DNA of 64,000 nucleotides from Sporichthya brevicatena (GTDB lineage Bacteria > Actinomycetota > Actinomycetes > Sporichthyales > Sporichthyaceae): positions 1 through 64,000 of the forward strand of contig NZ_BAAAHE010000047.1 of assembly GCF_039525035.1 (NCBI RefSeq), given 5' to 3'. The translations under genes were made by a program, and so were the position numbers. Each line of letters opens with the position of its first letter. Within the stretch, counting starts at the first letter, position 1. Below are positions 16,648 to 23,663 of the stretch, one piece after another. The notes below the pieces were generated by a model. That model was not told the origin of the DNA, made no database searches, and worked only from the letters and a program-made list of their open reading frames with translations.

Positions 16648-17370
16648 TCAACCCACGATCCGAGCGAGGACGTCCACACCTCGGTCGGCGCCGGCGATCG
16701 AGGCGATCACGTCGGGGCGGGCATCGAGGTCAGCGAGGGTCCGGCGCAGGTAGCCAACGTCGCGCGGCCGCAGAGTCGCCGCGAGGGCGTCGCTCCGCTG
16801 AACCATCGCGGCGAGGACCGCGAAGTCGTGGAGGTGCCGGTCGCGATGGCGATCGGACTTGTTCTGCTGGGCAGCCGCCTTGATGACGAGGGCACCGGTC
16901 ATGTTCGGTCGCGAAACTTCGCCGACCACTCCCCGGACGTCGACGACCACGAGCTCCGCCCGATCGATGGCCTGCTGCCCTCCCGGTGCCTGGACCGTCG
17001 TCCCGCCGGTCGCGCCACGGCGGCCGGCCGCCCGAGGACCGACGTGGGTGGGGATGAGGACGTCGAGCTGTGCCGCGCCCCGGGTCCAGCGGTGTTGATG
17101 CCCGTCCGGCGACTCACCGGCGGACGCCCAGCCGAGGTCCATCAGGGCGCGGGTGAACCGTCCGACGATGCCCGGCTGTCCACGGACGTCGAGCACGGTG
17201 TCGGCGTCCTCGGTGGGCCGGTTCGGGGCAAACCCGCGCTCGGCGCAGTAGAGGTGAACCATCTGGCCCCCGACGAGGGACCACGTACGGCCCAGACGCT
17301 CGGAGAGCTGAAACAGCGTCAGCCAAGCCTGTTCCTGGGCCTCCGTCATCGGAGGCATCACGACCGTCAC
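16648..17370 (-). CDS. AbiEii-like nucleotidyltransferase toxin
   Basis: The protein has 240 residues. The nucleotidyltransferase core is seen as SLVGGQMVHLYCAERG followed by RPTEDADTVLDV, giving the hGG...R.T.D.D pattern of AbiEii/MNT-type enzymes. A basic helix with a conserved Lys (VIKAAAQQNKSDRHRDRHLHDF) resembles the K...A....R..KD..D segment of the family. AbiEii-type toxins transfer nucleotides to RNA such as tRNA, and AbiE systems act in phage abortive infection. Its ATG overlaps the stop of the upstream HTH gene (ATGA), the arrangement expected for an antitoxin-toxin pair. The length and context fit a type IV-like module; activity is inferred. Confidence 0.78.
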   Translation of the reverse strand: MTVVMPPMTEAQEQAWLTLFQLSERLGRTWSLVGGQMVHLYCAERGFAPNRPTEDADTVLDVRGQPGIVGRFTRALMDLGWASAGESPDGHQHRWTRGAAQLDVLIPTHVGPRAAGRRGATGGTTVQAPGGQQAIDRAELVVVDVRGVVGEVSRPNMTGALVIKAAAQQNKSDRHRDRHLHDFAVLAAMVQRSDALAATLRPRDVGYLRRTLADLDARPDVIASIAGADRGVDVLARIVG

Positions 17371-18017
17371 GGGAAGTCCCGCAGCAGCCGCTCCACCGCC
17401 GCTCTTTCTCGCGGGCCGTTGTGGTCGGACAGGTCCGCCAGCAGCACGGCCAGCGGGACGGGCGCCGCGACCGCGCGGTCTTCCTCGACGACGTGCAGAA
17501 TCACGTTCGGTTCCCCCCGCTCCGAGAGCAGGAAGTCCTCGACCAGGTCGTCGACCTCGCCGGCGCCGACGTACCCCTCGACCACCCCTGCTGCTGCCAT
17601 GCCACTACGCATATCGCTCACCCCCGACAACGCAATCCGAGCGTCATCGCGAAGCGCCGGGAGGTCAGCAGCCGCAACGGAGTAACGGCGGACCTCAGCC
17701 CGCGCGGGGAGCCAGGAGCGCAGCAGGGCAGCCGGATCCGGCGCTTCGAGGAGGAGCGCGCGCTTCTTCCGGAGCCGCGACTGCTCGGGCTGACTGACCC
17801 CGTCCCCGGCCCCGCCGTCGAGGAGGTCCAGGAACGCCCAGGCGACCCGGCGGGACATCGGCCGGCCGACCCGCGGCGCGCGGCCGAGGTGGGCAGCATC
17901 CACCAGCCACGCCCGCCCGATCCGGCGCGCCGGCAGATCCCCGGCCGCGATCCGCTCCCGCACCCGTCGCTCGCTCACCCCGAGCCGGGCCGCCGCCTCG
18001 CTGACCGACACCTCCAT
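17367..18017 (-). CDS. HTH antitoxin-like partner of the AbiEii-like toxin
   Basis: The protein has 216 residues. Residues 1-45 form an excisionase/MerR-type helix-turn-helix (SVSEAAARLGVSERRVRERIAAGDLPARRIGRAWLV). A middle segment GRPMSRRVAWAFLDLLDG begins a roughly 150-residue C-terminal domain, which I link to actinobacterial proteins encoded next to nucleotidyltransferase toxins. The gene order (regulator first, toxin overlapping by 4 nt) parallels abiEi-abiEii. The promoter region carries an 8-bp inverted repeat whose proximal arm includes the start codon, consistent with negative autoregulation. The assignment as antitoxin rests on context. Confidence 0.72.
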   Translation of the reverse strand: MEVSVSEAAARLGVSERRVRERIAAGDLPARRIGRAWLVDAAHLGRAPRVGRPMSRRVAWAFLDLLDGGAGDGVSQPEQSRLRKKRALLLEAPDPAALLRSWLPARAEVRRYSVAAADLPALRDDARIALSGVSDMRSGMAAAGVVEGYVGAGEVDDLVEDFLLSERGEPNVILHVVEEDRAVAAPVPLAVLLADLSDHNGPRERAAVERLLRDFP

Positions 18018-18054
18018 AGCACAACCATACCGCTATCGGCACATTAGTGCTATG
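18015..18054. promoter_or_regulatory. inverted-repeat operator of the AbiE-like pair
   Basis: CATAGCAC at 18015-18022 and GTGCTATG at 18047-18054 form a perfect 8-bp-arm inverted repeat with a 24-bp spacer. The proximal arm contains the ATG of the HTH gene. The position suits autorepression by the HTH protein. Confidence 0.5.
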
Positions 18055-18069
18055 GGCCCGGCGCCGACG

Positions 18070-20034
18070 TCACCCCGCCAGGTTCTCGATCAGGACCGGG
18101 TCGATGCCCTCCTCCGTAGGGAGGTCGAAGCCGAAGACCTGGGCGTAGAAGGAGAGCTCGGACTCGACCGCCCGCCGGATGTTCTCGGCCCGGCGGAAGC
18201 CGTGCTGCTCGCCCTCGAACAGGAGGTACGCGACCGGGACCCCGCGGGCCCGGAGGGCGTCGACGATCACCTCGGACTGGGCGGGCGGGACGACGGCGTC
18301 CTCGCTCCCCTGCAGGACGATGAGCGGCTTGCGGAACTTCTCGACGTGGGTGATCGGCGAGCGCTCGCGGTAGATCTCCGCCGCCTCGGGGTACGGGCCG
18401 ACGAGACCGTCGAGGTAGCGGCTCTCGAACTTGTGGGTCTCGGCCGCGAGCGCCGCGAGGTCCGAGACCCCGAAGTGATCGGCGCCCGCGGCGAACGGGG
18501 TGTCCTCACGCACCAGCGCGGCGAGCGTGGTGAACCCCCCGGCCGACCCGCCGCGGATGCACAGCCGGTCCGGGTCGGCGCGACCGCTCTCCGCGAGCCA
18601 GCGCGCCGCCGCGAGGCAGTCCTCGACGTCGATCACGCCCCACGCGTCCTTCAGCAGCTCCCGGTACGGGCGGCCGTAGCCGGTCGAGCCGCCGTAGTTG
18701 ACGTCCACGACGGCGAAGCCCCGACTGGTCCAGAACTGCAGACCGAGTTGGAGCACCGGGATCGCCGCCGCGGTCGGGCCGCCGTGGATCACGACCAGCA
18801 GCGGCGGGCGTTCGCCCGCGGGCGCCTCGAACGCCGGGTTGGTCGGCGGGTAGTACAGCGCGTGCGCGGTCCGCGCGGAGCCGTCCACACCGCGGCTCGG
18901 GAACGAGACGTGCTCGGGTTGCGAGATCAGCGCCGGGTCGAGGCCGAGGTCGCGCGGCGCCCGCAGCTCCGTCAGCGCCGGCTTGCCGTCGGCCAGGTCG
19001 ATCCGCGCGACGATCTGCTCACTCGTCGGACTCCCGGCGACCACCACGACCGAGGACGGACCCTCGACCCGCAGGTCGGAGTAGATCGAGAACGGCAGGT
19101 CGAGATCGACGATCTGACCATTCGTCAGACGCAGTGCCAGCCCGTCGTACCCACCGCGGACCCGCGCGAACACCACCGTGCCGTCGGCGAGCACGGCGTA
19201 CCGCGCCGCACCGAACATCCAGGCCGGCCACCCGATCTCCGCGTCGATCTCGACAACCGGGGTGACCGTGCCGTCGGGCTCGGCGCGGTACAGGTTCCAC
19301 CAGTCGGTGCGGTCGGAGAGGAAGAGAAGTTGCCCGTCCTCGGTCCACCGCGGTTCACCGACCGACTCCCCAGAGCCGCCGGCCACGACGGTTTCCGCAC
19401 CGGACCCGAGATCCAGCCGCACGAGCTCCGTGTCGTCCCATGGCATCGACGGGTGGTTCCAGCGGACGTAGGCCAGCGTCCGGCCGTCCGGCGACAACCG
19501 CGGCGAGGACGCGAAATCGGCGCCGGCCGCAAGCACCTCGGGCTTCGACGGGGCATGCGCGGCCAGGCGGACGACCTCGTTGCGCACCGCCGCCGCGCCG
19601 CCCTCGGCCGCGTGCTGCTCGCGCACGCAGACGATCCACTCACCGTCGGGCGAGATCTCGCCGTCCGCCCACCGGTCGCCGCGCGGTACCGCGGGCTCGC
19701 CAGTCAACGCTTGCGGCTCCCCGCCGGGTTCGAGTCGATACAGCCGCTGGTCGGCCCAGTTCACGAACCAGGCGACGCCGTCGCGCACCCACCACGCCCC
19801 ACCGCCGTACTCGTGAACGCCGGTGCGGGCGTTGAACCCGTCGGGCAGCAGGTCGGTCCGGTTGCCCGCGGCGTCGAGCCGGACGAGCTGCGTCCGACCA
19901 CCCTCGGCGGGCCGACCTTCCGCCCACACCACGTCGGTGCCGTCGACCCGCACCTCCCGGAGCTGGACCGCCGCACTGAGCAGCAGCTCCGACGTGATCG
20001 GCGTGGACCAGGACCCGTACGGCGCGACGATCAT
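18070..20034 (-). CDS. S9-family prolyl oligopeptidase-like serine peptidase
   Basis: The protein has 654 residues. The N-terminal 370 residues form a WD/beta-propeller-like region with repeats such as SPDGRTLAYVRW. The C-terminal alpha/beta-hydrolase domain has the nucleophile motif RGGSAGGF (Ser near 505), acid GSEDAVVPP and catalytic His in FEGEQHGF. No signal peptide is visible, so it is probably cytosolic. Family members cleave short peptides, often N-blocked or after particular residues (dipeptidyl or acylaminoacyl peptidases). The ATG at 20034 is the natural start. The S9 family assignment is secure, but the exact specificity is not. Confidence 0.93.
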   Translation of the reverse strand: MIVAPYGSWSTPITSELLLSAAVQLREVRVDGTDVVWAEGRPAEGGRTQLVRLDAAGNRTDLLPDGFNARTGVHEYGGGAWWVRDGVAWFVNWADQRLYRLEPGGEPQALTGEPAVPRGDRWADGEISPDGEWIVCVREQHAAEGGAAAVRNEVVRLAAHAPSKPEVLAAGADFASSPRLSPDGRTLAYVRWNHPSMPWDDTELVRLDLGSGAETVVAGGSGESVGEPRWTEDGQLLFLSDRTDWWNLYRAEPDGTVTPVVEIDAEIGWPAWMFGAARYAVLADGTVVFARVRGGYDGLALRLTNGQIVDLDLPFSIYSDLRVEGPSSVVVVAGSPTSEQIVARIDLADGKPALTELRAPRDLGLDPALISQPEHVSFPSRGVDGSARTAHALYYPPTNPAFEAPAGERPPLLVVIHGGPTAAAIPVLQLGLQFWTSRGFAVVDVNYGGSTGYGRPYRELLKDAWGVIDVEDCLAAARWLAESGRADPDRLCIRGGSAGGFTTLAALVREDTPFAAGADHFGVSDLAALAAETHKFESRYLDGLVGPYPEAAEIYRERSPITHVEKFRKPLIVLQGSEDAVVPPAQSEVIVDALRARGVPVAYLLFEGEQHGFRRAENIRRAVESELSFYAQVFGFDLPTEEGIDPVLIENLAG

Positions 20035-20122
20035 GAACCCACCCTACGAGCCGACGCCGATGACTTCGCCGCTCCGCTCCGGTCTGCACCGGGGAACGAC
20101 CGAGCAGGAGGAGGATCACCCC

Positions 20123-20944
20123 ATGAACGCGACGGCACGGCGGATGTTCGAACTGGTCGAGCCGATCGGGGTCATCCCCTACGCGTTCGACGAACCGAAC
20201 GAGGCGCTGTTCGCCCTCGGGTTCACCGACTTCTGGGACACCTACTTCGCCGGCCGCGCCGCGCCGCTCGGCCGGGTCCCGGCGGAGGTCGTCGACGCGC
20301 TGTTCTACAACTTCGCCCCGGGCGAGGTGGCGCGGCACATCCCGAAGGTCTGGGACACCACGACGCCGGAGGCGGCCTTCGCCGCTCGACAACAAGGTTG
20401 CGTCGCGACCATGCGCCGGATCCTCGGCGACCATGTCGACTCCCCCGCGTTCGTCCGCGCCGGCGACCTGCTGACCAAGGCCGCCGTCAGTGCGCCGTAC
20501 GAGGGCCGGCCGATGTACGCGGCGCTGCGCGCGCTGCCGGTGCCCGCGGACGCGGCATCCCGCCTCTTCCACGCCGCAACCTTGCTGCGCGAGTACCGCG
20601 GGGACGGGCACATCGCTGTGCTCATGAGCGAGGGCATCAACGGCCTCGAGGCGCACATCCTCGTCGCGCTCGACCAGGGCATGCCGCCGGAGAGGTTCGG
20701 ACGCACCCACCACCTGCCGGCCGCGCACCTCGCCGCCGGCGTCGACGGTCTGCGCCGACGCGGCATCGTCGGCGCCGACGGCCTGCTCACCGAGTCCGGC
20801 CGTGCGGTCAAGCAACGGATCGAGGATCTGACGGACGATCTGGCCGCCCCGCCCTACGACGCTCTCGCCCCAGCGGAGATCGACGAGCTCGTCACCGCAC
20901 TCGAACCCCTCGCCGCCCCGCTCGTCGCCGCGCAGCCCTGGTGA
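20123..20944 (+). CDS. SCO6745 family protein (helix-turn-helix-like)
   Basis: This 273-residue soluble protein has N-terminal MFELVEPIGVIPYAFDEPNEALFALGFTDFWDTYFAGRAAPLG, the hallmark of the actinobacterial SCO6745 family, followed by PAEVVDALFYNFAPG and a C-terminal winged-helix-like region (LAAGVDGLRRRGIV...LTESGRAVKQRIEDLTD). The ATG at 20123 follows a strong AGGAGGAG site. The family is widespread in actinobacteria. The C-terminal half resembles a DNA-binding winged helix, but neither target nor ligand is known. It is divergent from the S9 peptidase gene. Confidence 0.88.
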   Translation: MNATARRMFELVEPIGVIPYAFDEPNEALFALGFTDFWDTYFAGRAAPLGRVPAEVVDALFYNFAPGEVARHIPKVWDTTTPEAAFAARQQGCVATMRRILGDHVDSPAFVRAGDLLTKAAVSAPYEGRPMYAALRALPVPADAASRLFHAATLLREYRGDGHIAVLMSEGINGLEAHILVALDQGMPPERFGRTHHLPAAHLAAGVDGLRRRGIVGADGLLTESGRAVKQRIEDLTDDLAAPPYDALAPAEIDELVTALEPLAAPLVAAQPW

Positions 20945-20951
20945 CGGACCG

Positions 20952-21296
20952 TCAGGCGTAGCCGAGCTCGTGAAGGCGTGCGTCGTCGATGCCGAAGTAG
21001 TGGCCGACCTCGTGCTTGACGACCTTCTCGATCAGCGCGACCACCTCGTCCCGCGTCCAGCAGCGGATGAGGATCGGCAGGCGGTAGATCGTGATGCGGT
21101 CCGGCAGGGCGAAGGCGTACTGACTGGTGCGCTTGGTCAGTGGGACGCCTTCGTAGAGACCGAGGAGGTTGAGATTCTCGAACCCGTCGTCGACCCCGAA
21201 CGACACGTTGGCGATCCGGCTGCTCAGCCGCTGCGGCAGGTTCTCCAGAACCCGGCCGACCTCGAACTCGAACTCGTCCCGCCCCATCGCGTACAT
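20952..21296 (-). CDS. metallopeptidase family protein (minimal zincin)
   Basis: This 114-residue protein of the Zincin_1 (DUF1025) family has zinc motif HEVGHYFGID near residue 95, i.e. HExxH followed by Gly and Asp as the third-ligand turn. Upstream family features include FEFEVGRVLENLP and VSFGVDDGFE. It is small, cytosolic and widely found in actinobacteria; the substrate is unknown. The ATG at 21296 was chosen, while an ATG four codons downstream is possible. It lies next to a MazF-like gene on the same strand, 46 nt apart, and the two may be co-transcribed. Confidence 0.87.
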   Translation of the reverse strand: MYAMGRDEFEFEVGRVLENLPQRLSSRIANVSFGVDDGFENLNLLGLYEGVPLTKRTSQYAFALPDRITIYRLPILIRCWTRDEVVALIEKVVKHEVGHYFGIDDARLHELGYA

Positions 21297-21342
21297 GACG
21301 GGAGAACCGAGCTGCGCTCGCGTCCATTCCGCGCCGCGCCGG

Positions 21343-21792
21343 CTACTTCCAGCCGTAGGACCGACGTAGCTCGGCCGCGACCTTGTCGAACCGCGCCCGG
21401 TCGAGGATCGCGCCCTCGCGCCGGACACCCTTCTCCTGGACGTCCAGCACCCGGTCGAGCCGGATCCACGACGGCCGCTGCTGACCGTCCCACGCCCCGG
21501 CGCCGAGGTGCATCCAGTGCCGCTGTCCCTCTCGGTCCGCGTTGCTGGAGAGCATGAGGCCGAAGAGCTGGTGCCCGTCCCGCCCGACCACCAGGAGTGG
21601 CCGGTCCTTGCCCCGGCTCGGGTCGTCCTCGAACGGCACCCACGCCCAAACCACCTCACCCGGGTCCGGGGCCCCGTCGAGGTCCGGCGAATAGGCCAGC
21701 ATCCGCCCACCCGGCGGCTTCGGGCGCGCTCGGCGCGGTCGCGGCTCCACCAGCCGGTCGAGCAGTCGCGAGGAGATCCGGGCCAGGTTCAC
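21343..21792 (-). CDS. PemK/MazF-family toxin-like protein
   Basis: The protein has 149 residues. After a basic 40-residue N-terminal extension, the MazF/PemK fold begins at PGEVVWAWVPFEDDPSRGKDRPLLVVGRDG, the standard first two strands with the conserved Arg-Pro and Gly. MazF-type proteins are sequence-specific endoribonucleases. No obvious antitoxin gene adjoins it: the neighbours are a zincin gene downstream and an XRE gene that already has a RelE partner. It may be an orphan or a housekeeping offshoot; related solo MazF-like proteins are common in actinobacteria. The start is GTG 21792. Confidence 0.8.
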   Translation of the reverse strand: MNLARISSRLLDRLVEPRPRRARPKPPGGRMLAYSPDLDGAPDPGEVVWAWVPFEDDPSRGKDRPLLVVGRDGHQLFGLMLSSNADREGQRHWMHLGAGAWDGQQRPSWIRLDRVLDVQEKGVRREGAILDRARFDKVAAELRRSYGWK

Positions 21793-21909
21793 GGAGCAAG
21801 CGTGCCTGGTCCCGTGCCCGGGGGCGAGCCGGCACCCCGTGCCGCCGCACCATGGAGCGCAGGACGCTCCGTCCGCTTTGACCCCCGGGTCGCGCTTCGA
21901 TACGACGAG

Positions 21910-22272
21910 TTATGCGCTCTTGATCGTCCTCTTCGGAGAAACGCTCCTGACGCGACGTGTCCTCGCCGGAGTTAGGCCCGTCAGCGCGATCGTCTCGTCG
22001 CCCTTGACCACCGTAAGCTCGAGTCGGCCGCCAACGGCGGTGATGTACTGCTCGAGCACATCGAGTGTGACGTTCCGGGCCCGTTCAATGGCTGCGATGC
22101 GAGGCTGACTCACCCCGATCCGCTTCGCGAGCTCCCGCTGTGACAACCCGGCCTGTTCCCGCAATGCGGTCAGCCCCGCAGCAAGGCGCAGTTCGTCCTC
22201 AATCTCCTTGACCCGGTCAGCGGCACCGGGAGTCGCGAGGACCTTCTTCTCGTAGCGCTCCATGTCACTCAT
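21910..22272 (-). CDS. XRE-family antitoxin of a RelE/HigB-type module
   Basis: This 120-residue protein has a central helix-turn-helix ALREQAGLSQRELAKRIGVSQPRIAAIERARNVTLDVLEQYITAVGG. The strand LELTVVKGD that follows is seen in HigA-type antitoxins. The ATG at 22272 has a GAGGAAG site, and the gene begins 7 nt after the toxin stop. Toxin-first order with an XRE antitoxin is the HigBA arrangement. It should bind and silence the toxin and repress the shared promoter. Confidence 0.88.
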   Translation of the reverse strand: MSDMERYEKKVLATPGAADRVKEIEDELRLAAGLTALREQAGLSQRELAKRIGVSQPRIAAIERARNVTLDVLEQYITAVGGRLELTVVKGDETIALTGLTPARTRRVRSVSPKRTIKSA

Positions 22273-22279
22273 CGCTTCC

Positions 22280-22675
22280 TCAACTTCTGCTCTCGTCCGC
22301 CGACCCCTTGTTGGCCAAGGCCGCCTGGTGTTCCTCGAAGCGCTCATCTGCGACCGGAATGTTGCGGAGATACCAGCCCTTCCAGTCCTCGCTCTTGTCT
22401 CCGCCGACCAGGAGAATCGCCCTCCGCACCCGATCGAAGGCGAAGAGGACCCGCACCTCCGTGCGACCTGTCGAACCCGGACGCAGTTCCTTCGTGTTCT
22501 TGTGCCGGCTTGCCACCACGGTGTCCACCAGTGGTCGACCGAGTGCAGGACCGACGTCGCGGAGCACCCTGACCGCCGCCAGCAGTGCTTCCGCGTCTGC
22601 CTGGTCGAGCTGCTCAGCCCACTCCCCGCAAGCCGGATGAAACTCGACGATCCAACCGGGTGATAACGATACCAT
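22280..22675 (-). CDS. RelE/HigB-family toxin
   Basis: This 131-residue RelE/ParE-superfamily toxin of the Gp49-like/HigB type shows VRVLRDVGPALGRPLVDTVVASRHKNTKELRP, then EVRVLFAFDRVRRAILLVGGDKSEDW and a basic tail. These are the family's conserved strands with the Arg/Lys residues used to cleave mRNA on the ribosome. The ATG at 22675 lies in an AT-rich patch with a short inverted repeat, probably the promoter-operator. It is the first gene of the pair with the XRE antitoxin. Toxicity is inferred from the family. Confidence 0.88.
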   Translation of the reverse strand: MVSLSPGWIVEFHPACGEWAEQLDQADAEALLAAVRVLRDVGPALGRPLVDTVVASRHKNTKELRPGSTGRTEVRVLFAFDRVRRAILLVGGDKSEDWKGWYLRNIPVADERFEEHQAALANKGSADESRS

Positions 22676-22679
22676 TATC
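22662..22679. promoter_or_regulatory. operator-like inverted repeat at the RelE/XRE promoter
   Basis: GATAA (22662-22666) and TTATC (22675-22679) face each other across 8 bases around the toxin start codon, in an AT-rich spot within very GC-rich DNA. This is suitable for binding by the XRE antitoxin. Confidence 0.3.
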
Positions 22680-22764
22680 GGACCCCCACTCCGGAGTGTC
22701 CACCATCAGCCGGCGGTGTCAACGATCTGCCGAGGCACCGACAGAACCGGCGGGCCAACGCACA

Positions 22765-22790
22765 GGTGGGGGCGGGTGGGACTCGAACCG
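22765..22790 (-). repeat. decayed copy of a tRNA 3' end (possible att remnant)
   Basis: On the minus strand this reads like the T-loop and acceptor strand of a tRNA (TTCGAGT, then CCCAC, then CCGCCCC and ACC). It matches the 3' end of the tRNA-CAT gene at 38677-38753 apart from one substitution and one inserted C. No matching 5' half or T-stem partner exists, so it is not a functional tRNA. It has the same orientation as that tRNA. It sits in the 300-base gene-free stretch 22676-22977, in which I see nothing else. Confidence 0.5.
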
Positions 22791-22977
22791 TTTGTGCCGC
22801 AACCGCCTTCCGGGCACGCGGCGGCGGAGCAACCATTTGGACCCGGAGCCCCGGGCCTTGGTGGGAGTCGCGCCCTGAGGACAGGGTGCCGGGTGAGGTG
22901 GCGGTGGCGAGGGTGACTCCTCCGCCCGCCCCGCCAAGAGCGCCAGACGTCCCGGCCACCATGGCTAACCTCCACAC

Positions 22978-23274
22978 ATGCGTATGCACATTGAGCTGGA
23001 CGACGACCTCGTCGCCGAGGTCGACCGGCTCGCCGGCCCACGCGGGCGGAGCGAATTCGTCCGCGACGCGCTGCGCGCCGCAGTCGATCGCCAGTTGCGG
23101 GCCCAGTCGTCACGGCGGGCCGCCGGCACGGTCGACGACGGTCACGACTGGGACTGTGATTGTCCGCCCGATTGGCCGGCGATACCGCACCGCTTGATCA
23201 GGAGTACAGCGACTCGACCACGTCGCTGTACTTGGCGGCCACCACGCGGCCGCGGACTTCCATGGTCGGGGTGA
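22978..23274 (+). CDS. ribbon-helix-helix antitoxin-like protein, probably damaged
   Basis: Residues 1-42 (RMHIELDDDLVAEVDRLAGPRGRSEFVRDALRAAV) form a clear ribbon-helix-helix DNA-binding domain of VapB/CopG-type antitoxins. The next part, DDGHDWDCDCPPDW, partly resembles the usual C-terminal toxin-binding tail. The remaining 30 residues are Arg/Pro-rich and look like readthrough into foreign sequence. No toxin gene follows; instead the reading frame runs antisense into a fadD remnant that starts about 40 nt after the recognisable part. I read it as an antitoxin gene cut at its 3' end by a rearrangement. Confidence 0.55.
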   Translation: MRMHIELDDDLVAEVDRLAGPRGRSEFVRDALRAAVDRQLRAQSSRRAAGTVDDGHDWDCDCPPDWPAIPHRLIRSTATRPRRCTWRPPRGRGLPWSG

Positions 23275-23550
23275 GTTCGTCGGAGCCGGCGGCCCAGAAG
23301 CCCGGCAGGACGGCGAACCGCTTGACCTGCTCGACCTTGGACAGGGAGCCGTTGACCTCGTCGACGTACGCCTGGATCTCGGCGCGGAGCTGAGCATTCG
23401 CGGCCAGGCTGGCCAGGTCGCCGGCCACGCCGCGGGTCCCAGGCCAGGCGGGAGCATTTCATCGGGTCGAGAACCATCAGCGCCGCGACGTAGGGCCGGG
23501 CATCCCCTATGACGACCGGCTGCGCGATGAGCGGGTGCCGGGACAGCAGA
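23198..23550 (-). pseudogene. 3' remnant of a long-chain fatty acid-CoA ligase gene (fadD-like)
   Basis: The minus strand encodes the last part of an AMP-binding long-chain acyl-CoA synthetase. LLSRHPLIAQPVVIGDARPY and VAALMVLDP occur at about 23455-23545. In another frame, LRAEIQAYVDEVNGSLSKVE, VKRFAVLPGFW, ELTPTMEVRGRVVAAKYSDV and VESLYS occur at 23198-23428. The frame changes near 23430 and everything upstream of residue position about -120 is missing, so the gene is both truncated and frameshifted. It marks a deletion or insertion scar beside the damaged antitoxin gene and just outside the large catabolic operon. Confidence 0.75.
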
Positions 23551-23663
23551 TCGCCTCGACGAATAGCCCGGCTATCGTCCGGCCCGCGACCTGCTCGCGT
23601 ATCTGCTCGGGAGAGGGACTCGTACGACCTCGCTGAATCGTCAGAAGCGGGTGGAGCGACGCC

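Noticed and set aside
18052-20961. A 969-residue plus-strand open frame across the S9 peptidase
   Set aside because: It has Arg/Pro/Gly low complexity and no motifs, whereas the opposite strand has a complete catalytic triad. Long antisense frames are expected at this GC content.
22765-22860. A complete tRNA gene on the minus strand
   Set aside because: The T-stem does not pair and no D or anticodon arm can be folded; only the 3' end resembles a tRNA.
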